Source: Nocardioides zhouii (GTDB lineage: Bacteria; Actinomycetota; Actinomycetes; Propionibacteriales; Nocardioidaceae). Taken from it: 64,000 bases of DNA. Made by a program: the position numbers and the translations under genes. The notes below the pieces were generated by a model, which saw nothing but the letters and a program-made list of their open reading frames with translations, was not told where the DNA came from and did no database searches. This document shows positions 45,368 to 54,441 of this stretch, piece by piece; within the stretch, counting starts at the first letter, position 1; every line of letters starts with the position of its first letter. The DNA is taken from NCBI RefSeq assembly GCF_004137345.1, contig NZ_SDWV01000010.1, positions 1 to 64,000 of the forward strand, in the 5' to 3' direction.

Positions 45368-46968
45368 GACGCGCCACCGTGCGCGGGCTGCGGACTGCGT
45401 ACGCCGACCACGAACCGCGCGCCGCCGAGCGGGGAGTCGGTGACCTCGAGCGTGCCGCCGTTGCGGGAGACGACCTGGGCGACCATCGCCAGGCCGAGCC
45501 CGCGGCCGTGCTGGGCCTTGCTCGACCAGCCGCGCTCGAGCACGTGGGGGCGGTCCTCGGCTGCGATCCCCGACCCCGAGTCGTCGACCTCGACGTGCAG
45601 GCTGTCGGCGTCGCCACGCAGGCTGACCCGCACCCGCTGGGGCGTGGTCGCCCGGGTCTCGGCAACGGCGTCGAAGGCGTTGTCGACCAGGTTGCCGACG
45701 AGGGTCACCAGGTCGCGGCCGTCCACGGGGAGGTCGGCGGGCAGGCCGCCCGCGATCTCCAGGTCGATGCCGCGCTCGGCCGCCTGCGCGGTCTTGCCGA
45801 GCAGCAGCGCCGCCAGCACGGGCTCGTCGACGGCCGAGACGAGCTCGTCGGCGAGGCCCTGCGCCACCTCCAGCTCGGAGGTGGCGAACGCGACGGCCTG
45901 CTCGGTGCGGCCCATCTCCACCAGGGACACGATCGTGTGGAGCCGGTTGGCGGCCTCGTGGTTCTGTGCGCGGAGCGACTCGGTGAGCCCGCGGACCAGG
46001 TCGAGCTCGCCCGTGACGGCCTGCAGCTCGGTGCGGTCGCGGACGGTGACGACCGCGCCGACCTCGTCCTGGTTCCAGTAGGCGGGCGAGGTGCTGAGGA
46101 CGAGCACCTGCTGGCCGAGCACGTACGTCTGGTCGGCCACGGCCGAGCGCTGCTCCACGGCGGCGACCAGCCCGGGTGGCAGGCCGAGCTCGTCGAGCAG
46201 GCGCCCCTCGACGTCGTCGGGCAGGGCGAGCAGCCGTACGGCCTCGTCGTTGACGAGCTGGACCCGGCGGTCCGCGTCGACGAGCAGCAGGCCCTCGCGG
46301 ACCGCGCCCAGGACGGCCCGGTAGTACTCGTACATCCGGGTGATCTCGCGCTCGCCGAGCCCGTGCGTCTGGCGGCGCAGCCGACGGGAGATGAGCCAGG
46401 CGCCCAGCAGTCCGGCGAGGAGGGTCGCGCCTGCCGCGAGGCTGATGCCCGGCAGGTCGCGGACGAGCTGGCGGTCGAGCCGGTCGACCTTGATGCCGAC
46501 CGCGACCAGGGCCACGACCTCGCCGCCGTCGACGACGGGCACGACTGCGCGTACGGACGGCCCGAGCGTGCCGACGTACTCCTCGGTGAAGACCTCACCC
46601 TGCGGCGCACCGCCGAGCCCGCCGACGAAGGCCCGGCCGATCTGTTCGACGTCCGGGTGCGTGTAGCGCGTGCGGTCGGTGTCCATGACCACCACGAAGT
46701 CGGTGCCGGTGTCGCGGCGGACCTCCTCGGCGAACGGCTGCAGCCGCTCGGTGGGGTCGGCCTCGCCCACCTCCCGACGTACGAACGGGGAGTCCGCCAC
46801 CGAGCGCGCCACCCCGGTCGCCTGGGCCCGCGCGCTCTCGCGCGAGTCGTTGCGTGCGTCCCACGCAGCCAGCGCGACCGCGGTCACGACGAGCACGACG
46901 ACCACGCCCACCTGCAGCAGCAGGATCTGGCGGGCGACCGGACTCTCGCTCGCAGCCCGTCGTCGCAT
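45364..46968 (-). CDS. sensor histidine kinase of the CitA/DcuS type
   Basis: A 534-residue membrane sensor: transmembrane segment at about 20-40, an extracellular PASp-type sensor domain (about 45-185, with TDFVVVMDTDRTRYTHPD and FTEEYVGTLGPSVRAVVPV), a second transmembrane segment (about 190-215), a cytoplasmic PAS, the SpoOB-like H-box QNHEAANRLHTIVSLVEMG and an HATPase domain (LVGNLVDNAFDAV). Such kinases sense citrate or C4-dicarboxylates; divergence from dctA supports that. ATG 46968 lies 6 nt after CACAAT. Confidence 0.93.
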   Translation of the reverse strand: MRRRAASESPVARQILLLQVGVVVVLVVTAVALAAWDARNDSRESARAQATGVARSVADSPFVRREVGEADPTERLQPFAEEVRRDTGTDFVVVMDTDRTRYTHPDVEQIGRAFVGGLGGAPQGEVFTEEYVGTLGPSVRAVVPVVDGGEVVALVAVGIKVDRLDRQLVRDLPGISLAAGATLLAGLLGAWLISRRLRRQTHGLGEREITRMYEYYRAVLGAVREGLLLVDADRRVQLVNDEAVRLLALPDDVEGRLLDELGLPPGLVAAVEQRSAVADQTYVLGQQVLVLSTSPAYWNQDEVGAVVTVRDRTELQAVTGELDLVRGLTESLRAQNHEAANRLHTIVSLVEMGRTEQAVAFATSELEVAQGLADELVSAVDEPVLAALLLGKTAQAAERGIDLEIAGGLPADLPVDGRDLVTLVGNLVDNAFDAVAETRATTPQRVRVSLRGDADSLHVEVDDSGSGIAAEDRPHVLERGWSSKAQHGRGLGLAMVAQVVSRNGGTLEVTDSPLGGARFVVGVRSPQPAHGGAS

Positions 46969-47045
46969 GCGGGCATTGTGCCCGCACCCGCGCGGGTGTG
47001 CCACGGGGTCCAGCGGGGGCGTGAACTCAACGCACACAAGGGTGA

Positions 47046-47080
47046 CCGCCGTCACAGCGGGTCGCAGGATGTGACGGCGG
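47046..47080. promoter_or_regulatory. perfect 11-bp inverted repeat, candidate operator of the symporter gene
   Basis: CCGCCGTCACA (47046-47056) and its reverse complement TGTGACGGCGG (47070-47080) are separated by 13 bp, between the divergent sensor kinase and symporter genes and 48 bp before the symporter start. The geometry fits two half-sites on roughly successive helical turns and makes it the best candidate for the CitB-type regulator (inference). Confidence 0.55.
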
Positions 47081-47128
47081 GCACAGGCCCGGCTCAACCC
47101 ATCCAGCAGCACCGGAGTCGGAGGAACG

Positions 47129-48490
47129 ATGAGCACAACCACCCCAGGGACGACGGTCACACGCGACCGCACCCACTACCTCTACATCGCCGTCATCATC
47201 GCGGTGGTCCTCGGCGCCGTCACCGGCCTCGTGTTCCCCGACTTCGCGGTGGGCCTCAAGTGGATCGGCACGACGTTCGTCGCGCTGATCAAGATGATGA
47301 TCCAGCCGGTCATCTTCTGCACCCTCGTCATCGGCGTCGGCTCCGTACGCAGCGCGGCGAGCGTCGGCAAGGTCGGCGGGCTCGCGCTCGCCTACTTCCT
47401 GTCGATGTCCACCGTCGCGCTCGCGATCGGCATGGTCGTCGGCAACCTGCTCGACCCGGGCAAGGGCCTCAACCTCTCCGACGAGGTCGCGGGCGTCGGC
47501 CAGGAGCAGGCCGCTGAGGGCCACGGCTCGACCACCGAGTTCATCACCGGCATCGTGCCCGACTCGCTCCTCTCGTCACTGACCTCGGGCGAGGTGCTCC
47601 AGACCCTGCTCGTCGCGCTGCTGGTCGGCTTCGCGCTGCAGGCCATGGGTCGCGCCGGCGAGCCGATCCTCATCGGCATCGGCCACCTGCAGCGCCTGGT
47701 CTTCCGGGTGCTCGCGATGATCATGTGGGCCGCCCCGGTCGGCGCCTTCGCCGCCATCGCCGCGGTGGTCGGCGAGACCGGCGTCGACGCCCTCAAGAGC
47801 CTCGCGACGATCATGATCGCGTTCTACCTCACCTGCGCGGTCTTCGTCTTCGGCGTCCTCGGCCTGATCCTCAAGCTGGTGACCGGCGTCAACATCCTGC
47901 GCCTCTTCAAGTACCTCGGCCGCGAGTTCCTGCTGATCGTCTCGACCTCGTCGTCCGAGTCGGCCCTGCCGCGCCTGATCGCCAAGATGAACCACGCCGG
48001 TGTCGAGAAGACCACCGTCGGCGTCGTCGTGCCGACGGGCTACTCCTTCAACCTGGACGGCACCGCGATCTACCTGACGATGGCGTCGATCTTCATCGCC
48101 GACGCGCTCGACAAGCCGCTGAGCATCGGCGAGCAGGTCTCGCTCCTGCTCTTCATGATCATCGCCTCCAAGGGTGCCGCCGGTGTCACCGGCGCCGGCC
48201 TGGCCACGCTCGCCGGCGGACTGTCGTCGCACCGGCCCGAGCTCCTCGACGGTGTCGGCCTGATCGTCGGGATCGACCGCTTCATGTCGGAGGCCCGCGC
48301 GGTCACCAACTTCGCCGGCAACTCGGTCGCCACGCTCCTCGTCGCGCAGTGGACCGGCACCATCGACCACGCCCAGCTCGAGCGGGTGCTGTCGGGGGAG
48401 GACCGCTTCGACGAGGCCACCATGGTCGACGACCACGACACCTCGCCGCCGCCTGCCTCGCCTGCGGAGGAGATGGCCAGCACCCGCTGA
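47129..48490 (+). CDS. dctA: dicarboxylate/amino acid:cation symporter (DAACS)
   Basis: A 453-residue transporter with the DAACS hallmarks: IKMMIQPVIFCTLVIGVGS, the serine-rich re-entrant loop IVSTSSSESALPRLIAKM, TGYSFNLDGTAIYLT (transport domain) and IVGIDRFMSEARAVTNFAGN. It imports C4-dicarboxylates or acidic amino acids with protons or sodium. A good ribosome-binding site GGAGGAA precedes the ATG by 4-5 nt. The divergent CitA/CitB-type two-component system is the probable activator. Confidence 0.93.
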   Translation: MSTTTPGTTVTRDRTHYLYIAVIIAVVLGAVTGLVFPDFAVGLKWIGTTFVALIKMMIQPVIFCTLVIGVGSVRSAASVGKVGGLALAYFLSMSTVALAIGMVVGNLLDPGKGLNLSDEVAGVGQEQAAEGHGSTTEFITGIVPDSLLSSLTSGEVLQTLLVALLVGFALQAMGRAGEPILIGIGHLQRLVFRVLAMIMWAAPVGAFAAIAAVVGETGVDALKSLATIMIAFYLTCAVFVFGVLGLILKLVTGVNILRLFKYLGREFLLIVSTSSSESALPRLIAKMNHAGVEKTTVGVVVPTGYSFNLDGTAIYLTMASIFIADALDKPLSIGEQVSLLLFMIIASKGAAGVTGAGLATLAGGLSSHRPELLDGVGLIVGIDRFMSEARAVTNFAGNSVATLLVAQWTGTIDHAQLERVLSGEDRFDEATMVDDHDTSPPPASPAEEMASTR

Positions 48491-48566
48491 CCGACCAACG
48501 GACCGAAGCCCTGGACCGACTGACTGCTCACGCCTGAGCAGCCGGCTGGCCCAGGGCTTTGGTCCG
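48491..48566. repeat. palindromic element, left copy (shares CCGACCAACGGACCGAA with 49467)
   Basis: Positions 48499-48514 pair with 48551-48566 (16 bp, one G-U), enclosing a smaller hairpin CTGCTCA-CGCC-TGAGCAG (48524-48541). It follows the symporter stop and overlaps the 3' end of the minus-strand DUF559 gene, so it can terminate both. Its outer arm starts with the 17-mer CCGACCAACGGACCGAA, identical to 49467-49483. Confidence 0.7.
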
Positions 48567-49415
48567 TCGGTCCGTCGCCTCGACGAGGACGGACCGCACC
48601 CACTCGGCGTCGTGCATGACGTCCTCCCACGCGAACCGCAGCAGCAGCCAGCCGTTCGCCCCGAGCAGGTCGTAGCGTCGGGCGTCACGCCGAAGCGCCG
48701 CCCGGTCGCCGTGCCACTCGAACGAGTCCGCCTCGAGGACGATGCGGAGGGTCCGGTCCGCGAGGTCGGGTCGTACGTCGAGCGCGAGCGCCCCGCGGAG
48801 GCGGACCTGCGGCTCCACGCTGAGACCGGGCACATCCAGGGCGATGGCCCGCAGCACCGACTCGAAGGGGTTCGCCGCCCGATGGTCCGCGTGCTGCGCG
48901 ACCCGTCGAAGGCGCGCGGAGCCCGGTCCGCGCGCCTCCGCCGCCAGTGACCGCAGGCGACTCGCCGGGAAGCCGTCACGCAGGGCGGAGTCTGCGATGG
49001 CGAGCGCCTCGTCGAACGGCAGTCTCCGACCGCACATCTCGAGGGTCGTGGCGGCGTTGGTAGCGAGGCCCTCGACGTCGCCGTTGCCCAGGTCGATCCA
49101 CCTGACGTCCATGAGCGCTCGGGTGTCGTCATCGAGCCGGCGGTCCTTCGGCAGAGCGATCTGCGGCAGGGGTGGAACCACCTTGACCTTCCACCCGTGG
49201 GCCAGCGCCGCCGAGACCAGGCAGACGTGCCCCGCCACCTTGAGCGCGAGCTCGGTGCCCTGGTGGAGCTCCCGTACGGCGTACCGGCCCCGCGCGACGC
49301 GTACGAGGACGCCGGTCGCGAGCGCCTCGTCGAGCGCCCGCCGCGAAGTGAGGCGGACGACGAGCTGGCGCGAGGCGACTCCGCCGAGGACCGGCATCAG
49401 CCGAGCGATCTCCAT
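48528..49415 (-). CDS. DUF559/Vsr-fold endonuclease-like protein with AbiEi-type N-terminus
   Basis: A 295-residue protein. The N-terminal part (SRRALDEALATGVLVRVARGRYAV) looks like the winged-helix of AbiEi-type proteins. The C-terminal about 100 residues (LEADSFEWHGDRAALRRDARRYDLLGANGWLLLRFAWEDV) match the DUF559/very-short-patch-repair nuclease fold, quoted by its key parts EADSFEWHG and RRDARRYDLL with D/E metal ligands. Such proteins are abundant in Nocardioides and have no assigned function. The gene is flanked by two related palindromes (48491-48566 and 49467-49546). Confidence 0.8.
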   Translation of the reverse strand: MEIARLMPVLGGVASRQLVVRLTSRRALDEALATGVLVRVARGRYAVRELHQGTELALKVAGHVCLVSAALAHGWKVKVVPPLPQIALPKDRRLDDDTRALMDVRWIDLGNGDVEGLATNAATTLEMCGRRLPFDEALAIADSALRDGFPASRLRSLAAEARGPGSARLRRVAQHADHRAANPFESVLRAIALDVPGLSVEPQVRLRGALALDVRPDLADRTLRIVLEADSFEWHGDRAALRRDARRYDLLGANGWLLLRFAWEDVMHDAEWVRSVLVEATDRRTKALGQPAAQA

Positions 49416-49466
49416 CTGCCCACTGTCGCCCGCCGAGGCAGAGGCGCGCTCTCGTCGTCCACAGGT

Positions 49467-49546
49467 CCGACCAACGGACCGAACGTCCCGGCAGCGGTGG
49501 CTGCCCCGCCGGCGCGGACCGAGGTAGCTGCCGTTCGGTCCGTTGG
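49467..49546. repeat. palindromic element, right copy; probable glgA terminator
   Basis: CCAACGGACCGAACG (49471-49485) is the exact reverse complement of 49532-49546, 15 bp, with an inner hairpin GGCAGC-GGTG-GCTGCC at about 49490-49505. It lies directly after the glgA stop (minus strand) and 52 bp upstream of the DUF559 gene start. The first 17 bases (49467-49483) are identical to 48491-48507. Confidence 0.7.
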
Positions 49547-49550
49547 CCGG

Positions 49551-50738
49551 TCAGACCAGGGAGCGGTAGAGGTCGACCGTACGGGCTGCGATGGCGTCCC
49601 AGCTGAAGGACTCGATGGCGCGCTGGCGCCCCGCCACGCCGTACGCCCGTGCGCGGTCGGGGTCGCTCACCGCGTCGGTGAGGGCGGCGCCGAGGTCGGC
49701 GACGTAGCGGTCGGGGTCGAGCGGGGTGCCCGTGCCGTCGGTGGCCTGGTCGATCGGCACCAGCCAGCCGGTCTCGCCGTGGACGACGACCTCGGGGATG
49801 CCACCGGTGGCGGTGGCGACGACGGCGGTCTCGCAGGCCATCGCCTCGAGATTGACGATGCCGAGCGGCTCGTAGATCGACGGACAGGCGAAGACCGTCG
49901 CGGCGGTGAGCAGCGCGACGACGTCGGGGCGGGGGAGCATCTCGGCGATCCAGACGACGCCGGAGCGGGTCGCGGCGAGGTCCTCGACCAGCCCGCGCAC
50001 CTCGGCCTCGATCTCGGGGGTGTCGGGAGCGCCGGCGCACAGCACGAGCTGCACGTCCGGCGGCAGAGCTGCAGCCGCGCGGAGGAAGAGCGGCAGGCCC
50101 TTCTGGCGGGTGATCCGGCCGACGAAGATCACGCTCGGGCGGTCGGGGTCGAGGCCGAGCTCGCGGACGCGGTCGGGGTTGGCGATCGGGGACCACTGCG
50201 TGGTGTCGATGCCGTTGTGCACGACGTGGACGCGGGCGGGGTCGACCGCCGGATAGCTGCGCAGCACGTCGTCGCGCATCGCGGCGCTCACCGCCACGAT
50301 CCCGGCGGCACCCTCGTACGCCGAGCGCTCCGCCCAGCTCGACAGGGCGTAGCCGCCACCGAGCTGCTCGGCCTTCCACGGCCGCATCGGCTCGAGGGAG
50401 TGGGCGCTGACGACGTGGGGGATGCCGTGCATCAGCCCGGCGAGGTGGCCGGCCATGTTGGCGTACCAGGTATGGGAGTGCACGAGGTCGGCACCGGCGC
50501 AGTCGTCGACCATCGCGAGGTCGACGCCGAGCGTACGGATGGCCGGGTTGGCGCCCGCGAGCGACGCCGGTTCGGCGTACGCCGTGGTGCCGGGCTCGGA
50601 GCGCGGCGCGCCGAAGCAGCGCACCCGCGCGTCCATGTCGGGGAGGACCCGCAGGGCGCGGACCAGCTCGGCGACGTGGACTCCGGCACCGCCGTAGACC
50701 TCCGGTGGGTACTCCTTGCTGAGGACGTCGATGCGCAT
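49551..50738 (-). CDS. glgA: GlgA/GlgM-type glycogen glycosyltransferase (GT4)
   Basis: A 395-residue GT-B glycosyltransferase: KEYPPEVYGGAGVHVAELVRAL at the N-terminus, ADLVHSHTWYANMAGHLAG, HNGIDTTQW, and the C-terminal donor site FVGRITRQKGLPLFLRA with SIYEPLGIVNLEAMA (E-x7-E). It belongs to the actinobacterial glgA group; mycobacterial members act as GlgM, making maltose-1-phosphate from ADP-glucose and glucose-1-phosphate. Start ATG 50738 lies 6 nt after TACGGT; an upstream ATG at 50759 would not fit the family start. glgC is divergent across 73 bp. Confidence 0.92.
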   Translation of the reverse strand: MRIDVLSKEYPPEVYGGAGVHVAELVRALRVLPDMDARVRCFGAPRSEPGTTAYAEPASLAGANPAIRTLGVDLAMVDDCAGADLVHSHTWYANMAGHLAGLMHGIPHVVSAHSLEPMRPWKAEQLGGGYALSSWAERSAYEGAAGIVAVSAAMRDDVLRSYPAVDPARVHVVHNGIDTTQWSPIANPDRVRELGLDPDRPSVIFVGRITRQKGLPLFLRAAAALPPDVQLVLCAGAPDTPEIEAEVRGLVEDLAATRSGVVWIAEMLPRPDVVALLTAATVFACPSIYEPLGIVNLEAMACETAVVATATGGIPEVVVHGETGWLVPIDQATDGTGTPLDPDRYVADLGAALTDAVSDPDRARAYGVAGRQRAIESFSWDAIAARTVDLYRSLV

Positions 50739-50811
50739 GGGCCGACCGTAGTACGACAACCAGATCCGTAGGGAGGTCGACCGCGCCCCCGCGGACCACT
50801 AGTTTCGTCGC

Positions 50812-52062
50812 ATGGCCATCACGCCCCCGCGCAAGAAGGTCCTCGCAGTCGTCCTGGCAGGCGGTGAGGGCAAGCGTCTGATGCCGCTCACGGCCGACCG
50901 GGCCAAACCGGCGGTGCCGTTCGGAGGGATCTACCGCCTGATCGACTTCGCGCTGTCGAACGTCGTGAACTCCGGCTACCTCAAGGTCGTCGTGCTCACG
51001 CAGTACAAGTCGCACAGCCTCGACCGCCACGTCACCACGACCTGGCGGATGTCGAACCTGCTGGGCAACTACGTCACCCCGGTGCCGGCGCAGCAGCGCG
51101 TGGGCAAGCGGTGGTACCTCGGCAGCGCCGACGCGATCTACCAGTCGCTCAACCTGCTCACCGACGAGCAGCCCGACATCGTCGTGGTGGTGGGCGCCGA
51201 CCACGTCTACCGGATGGACTTCTCGCAGATGGTCGCCGACCACGTCGAGTCCGGCGCCGGCTGCACGGTCGCGGCGATCCGCCAGCCGATCAGCCTGGCC
51301 GACCAGTTCGGCGTCATCGACGTCGACCCGTCGAATCCCCAGAAGATCCGCGCCTTCCTCGAGAAGCCCACCGACCCGGTCGGCCTGCCCGACTCGCCGA
51401 ACGAGGTGCTCGCGAGCATGGGCAACTACGTCTTCACCGCCGACGCCCTCGTCGACGCCGTCACCCGCGACGCCGACCGCGAGCAGTCCAAGCACGACAT
51501 GGGCGGCGACATCGTGCCGTGGTTCGTCGACACGTCGGAGTCGGCCGTCTACGACTACAAGGACAATGAGGTCCCGGGATCGACGGACCGCGACCGCGGC
51601 TACTGGCGCGACGTCGGCACGATGCGCTCCTACTACGACGCGCACAAGGACCTCGTCTCGCCGCTGCCGGTCTTCAACCTCTACAACAACGCGTGGCCGA
51701 TCTACACCAGCTACGGCCCGCACCCGCCGGCCAAGCTGGTCGAGGGCGCGAGCGGCGCCGGGGTGTCGACCTTCAACTCGATCCTGTCCCCCGGCGTCGT
51801 GATCACCGGCGGCACGGTGAACCAGTCCGTGCTCTCGCCCGCCGTCTGGGTCAAGGACGGCGCCGAGGTGTCCGACTCGGTCCTGATGGACGGCGTCCAG
51901 ATCGGTGAGGGCGCCGTGGTGCGCAACGCGATCCTCGACAAGGGCGTCATCGTGCCGCCCGGTGCGCGCATCGGCGTCGACCACGAGGAGGACCGCGCCC
52001 GCGGCTTCGTCGTGGACGAGGGCCTGACCGTGCTGGCCAAGCAGCAGAAGGTCGAGAGCTAG
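50812..52062 (+). CDS. glgC: glucose-1-phosphate adenylyltransferase
   Basis: A 416-residue ADP-glucose pyrophosphorylase: [27 protein letters not shown] (nucleotide and activator site, cited by its core [11 protein letters not shown]), [29 protein letters not shown] (sugar-phosphate lysine) and a C-terminal left-handed beta-helix. It makes ADP-glucose for glgA. ATG 50812 is 6 nt after TAGTTT. Its stop codon shares the four bases CTAG with the stop of the convergent ECF42 gene, leaving no intergenic DNA. Confidence 0.96.
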   Translation: MAITPPRKKVLAVVLAGGEGKRLMPLTADRAKPAVPFGGIYRLIDFALSNVVNSGYLKVVVLTQYKSHSLDRHVTTTWRMSNLLGNYVTPVPAQQRVGKRWYLGSADAIYQSLNLLTDEQPDIVVVVGADHVYRMDFSQMVADHVESGAGCTVAAIRQPISLADQFGVIDVDPSNPQKIRAFLEKPTDPVGLPDSPNEVLASMGNYVFTADALVDAVTRDADREQSKHDMGGDIVPWFVDTSESAVYDYKDNEVPGSTDRDRGYWRDVGTMRSYYDAHKDLVSPLPVFNLYNNAWPIYTSYGPHPPAKLVEGASGAGVSTFNSILSPGVVITGGTVNQSVLSPAVWVKDGAEVSDSVLMDGVQIGEGAVVRNAILDKGVIVPPGARIGVDHEEDRARGFVVDEGLTVLAKQQKVES

Positions 52063-53303
52063 GAGTCCAGCGCCTCGCGCTGCTCGACCAGGAAGGCCCT
52101 TTCGACGTCGTTGCGGCACGCCGCGATCGCCTGGTCGTACGCCGCCCGCGCGGCGTCCGTGTCCCCCGAGCGCGCCAGCAGCTCGGCGCGGACCGCGGCC
52201 GGCCGGTGGCTGGACGGGATCTCCAGTCCCTCGAGCGCAGCCAGGCCCGCCGCGGCACCGCGGTCCTCCGCGACCGCGACGGCGCGCGCCAGCCGGGCGG
52301 ACGGCGACGGCGTGACGCGCAGCAGCAGGTCGTAGAGCTCGACGATCCGGTCCCACCTGGCGTCGGCCGCGGTCGGGGCGGTGGCGTGCTCGACCGCGAT
52401 CCGCGCCTGGAGAACGTACGACGCCGCCAACTGGGTGAGCGGTCCGGAGAGGGCCGGCGCGCCGAGCAGCCGGATGGCCTCGGCGACCTCGTCGTGGTGC
52501 CAGCGGGTGCGGTCCTGGTCGGCGAGGAGCACCAGCCGGCCGTCCCACACCCGGGCGTCGCGCCGGGAGTGCTGGAGCAGCATGAGGGCGAGCAGCGCCA
52601 CCAGCGCGGGCTCGTCGGGGCGCAGGCCGAGGACGACGCGCGCCAGCCGGATCGCCTCGCCGGACAGGTCGGCGCGCAGCAGGTCGGGCCCGGTGCCGGG
52701 GGCGTAGCCGGCGGTGAAGGCGAGGTAGGCGGTCTGCGCGACGAGGTCGAGCCGCTCCGTCAGGACCGAGGCATCCGGAACCGCGAACGGGATGCCGGCA
52801 CCGACGATGCGCTTCTTGGCGCGCGTGATGCGGGCGGCCATCGTCGGCGCGGGCACCAGGAACAGCCGGGCGATGTCGGGCGTCGGGACGCCGAGCACGA
52901 GCCGCAGGCTGAGCGCGCTGGCCGACTCGGGCGCCAGGGCGGGGTGCGCGCACATGAGCACCAGCCGGAGGACGTCGTCCTCGACGAGGCTGCCGGTGTC
53001 GGCCATGGTGCGCCCTCCTGGCTGGCGGAGGTCGACATCGGTGACGAGCACCGGCAGCTTGCGGCGCGCCACCTCCTCGGTGCGGAGCCGGTCGAGCACC
53101 CGCCGCCGCGCGGCGGTCATCAGCCAGGCGGCCGGGTTGTCGGGGGCACCGTCGACGGGCCACGTGCGGCTGGCGGACTCCACCGCGTCGCCGAGGGCGT
53201 CCTCGACGAGGTCGAGCCGGCGGAACTGCGACAGGAGCAGGGCCACGAGCCGGCCCCACTCCTGTCGTACGACCCGCTCGAGGTCGTCCAGGTCGTCGCT
53301 CAG
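52059..53303 (-). CDS. ECF42-type RNA polymerase sigma factor with C-terminal TPR-like extension
   Basis: A 414-residue sigma factor. Region 2 includes [20 protein letters not shown] and [17 protein letters not shown], region 4 [20 protein letters not shown]; from about 190 onward a helical DUF6596/TPR-like extension follows. This layout and the adjacent DGPF/YCII genes are characteristic of group ECF42. No ATG, GTG or TTG suits the conserved N-terminus [18 protein letters not shown]: the only start that includes it is CTG at 53303, which overlaps the upstream stop as CTGA, just like the ATGA/GTGA overlaps elsewhere. The next candidate, GTG 53246, would cut 19 residues. Confidence 0.88.
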   Translation of the reverse strand: MSDDLDDLERVVRQEWGRLVALLLSQFRRLDLVEDALGDAVESASRTWPVDGAPDNPAAWLMTAARRRVLDRLRTEEVARRKLPVLVTDVDLRQPGGRTMADTGSLVEDDVLRLVLMCAHPALAPESASALSLRLVLGVPTPDIARLFLVPAPTMAARITRAKKRIVGAGIPFAVPDASVLTERLDLVAQTAYLAFTAGYAPGTGPDLLRADLSGEAIRLARVVLGLRPDEPALVALLALMLLQHSRRDARVWDGRLVLLADQDRTRWHHDEVAEAIRLLGAPALSGPLTQLAASYVLQARIAVEHATAPTAADARWDRIVELYDLLLRVTPSPSARLARAVAVAEDRGAAAGLAALEGLEIPSSHRPAAVRAELLARSGDTDAARAAYDQAIAACRNDVERAFLVEQREALDS

Positions 53304-53656
53304 AGCGTCACGTCGACGGTCGGGTGGATCTGGATGTCGTACGGCGGCAGCACCTTCATGAGCTCCACCAGCACGTCGAGGTCGGGCGACTCGACGAGGT
53401 AGAACCCGCCCATCCCCTCGATCACCTCGGCGTAGGGGCCGTCGGTCAGTGCGACCCTGCCCGACGTCGTACGCATCACGGTGGCGTCGCGCGGGTCGCT
53501 CAGCGCCTCGCCGGCGAGGATCTCGACGCCGTCGCGTGCGGCGCAGGCCTCGGAGAACGCGCCGAACTTCGCCATCGCGGCCGCCTGCTCGTCCTCGGTC
53601 TGGTCGGGCCAGGGCTTCTCCGCGCCGTCGCCGATCAGCAGCACCAGGTACTTCAC
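53300..53656 (-). CDS. DGPF/YCII-domain protein (third of three)
   Basis: A 118-residue YCII (DGPF) protein, KYLVLLIGDGAEKPW near the start and the signature ALTDGPYAEVIEGMGGFYLVE, cited by its core TDGPYAE. The GTG start has GGAGGTGG upstream and overlaps the previous gene's stop in GTGA. DGPF proteins are linked to ECF sigma factors, with no established activity. The stop overlaps the sigma factor start. Confidence 0.88.
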   Translation of the reverse strand: MKYLVLLIGDGAEKPWPDQTEDEQAAAMAKFGAFSEACAARDGVEILAGEALSDPRDATVMRTTSGRVALTDGPYAEVIEGMGGFYLVESPDLDVLVELMKVLPPYDIQIHPTVDVTL

Positions 53657-54024
53657 GACGCCACCTCCCCGCTCGAACCGTCTCCGGTGATCTTGCGGTG
53701 GACCTCGACGGCGTCGCCCGTGGCGGACAGGATCTTGCAGACGTCCATCAGGTCGTCGAGGTCGTCGGTGCGGACCTCGTAGTAGCCACCCAGCTGCTCG
53801 GCGGTCTCGGTCCACGGACCGTCGGTGACGGTGTCGGAGTGGGGCGCCAGCGACTTCGCCTCCGACGCGCGCGGCAGCTCGGCGCCACCGACGATGGTGT
53901 GGCCGCGTCGCTCGAGCTCCTCGGTGAAGTGCCCGTGCACGGCATAGGTCGCCTTCTTGTCCTCCTCCGGCGTGTCCCACCACGCTTCGGTGTCGCCCAG
54001 CAGCAGCACGATGTAGTCGGTCAT
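53653..54024 (-). CDS. DGPF/YCII-domain protein (second of three)
   Basis: A 123-residue YCII protein, MTDYIVLLLGDTEAWWDTPEE and signature VTDGPWTETAEQLGGYYEV. Here DGPF reads DGPW. ATG 54024 is chosen over an upstream ATG because the other family members begin M-x2-Y-(I/L)-(V/I)-L-L. It lies 11 bp after the first copy and overlaps the third by 4 bp. Confidence 0.88.
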   Translation of the reverse strand: MTDYIVLLLGDTEAWWDTPEEDKKATYAVHGHFTEELERRGHTIVGGAELPRASEAKSLAPHSDTVTDGPWTETAEQLGGYYEVRTDDLDDLMDVCKILSATGDAVEVHRKITGDGSSGEVAS

Positions 54025-54035
54025 CTCAGGTCTCC

Positions 54036-54386
54036 TCACTCGGCCAGACGTCGGAGCTCGATGTGCTCGCCGCGCGCCGCGAACCGCTTGCAGGCGGCCC
54101 GCAGGCCGTCCTCGTCCTCGCTATCGATCAGGTAGAACCCCACCACCTGCTCAGCGGTCTCGCTGAAAGGCCCGTCGGTCACGAGCGCAGCGCCACTGCC
54201 GTCGGGACGCATGGACGTCGCCTGCGCGGACGGCTCCAGCGGACTCACCGTGACGAGGGTGTGCCCCCCGGCGCTGAGGTCCTCGTGGAACTGCACGTGG
54301 GAGGCATGGCCCTTCTCGTGCTCCTCGGGAGGCAGGTCCGCCCACTCGGCCTCGGGTGCGGGCAGCAGGATCAGGTAGCGGCTCAT
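54036..54386 (-). CDS. DGPF/YCII-domain protein (first of three)
   Basis: A 116-residue YCII protein, MSRYLILLPAPEAEWADLPP and the exact DGPF signature in LVTDGPFSETAEQVVGFYLI. It is the first gene of the operon that ends in the ECF42 sigma factor. AGGAG lies 12 nt before the ATG. A TGTCGA-N17-CGTC promoter candidate lies about 56 bp upstream. Confidence 0.88.
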   Translation of the reverse strand: MSRYLILLPAPEAEWADLPPEEHEKGHASHVQFHEDLSAGGHTLVTVSPLEPSAQATSMRPDGSGAALVTDGPFSETAEQVVGFYLIDSEDEDGLRAACKRFAARGEHIELRRLAE

Positions 54387-54441
54387 CGCGTCGGTGTGCT
54401 CCTCGTTCGTCGCGGGCCGCAGGTTGCGGCCTCACCACTCT

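Noticed and set aside
48491-49550. CRISPR or transposon reading of the repeats around the DUF559 gene
   Set aside because: Only two unequal palindromes, no spacer series, no transposase and no target-site duplication visible.
49129-53259. 1376-residue minus-strand frame spanning glgC and its neighbours
   Set aside because: It crosses several confirmed genes on both strands and encodes an Arg/Pro/Ala-rich product with no domain.
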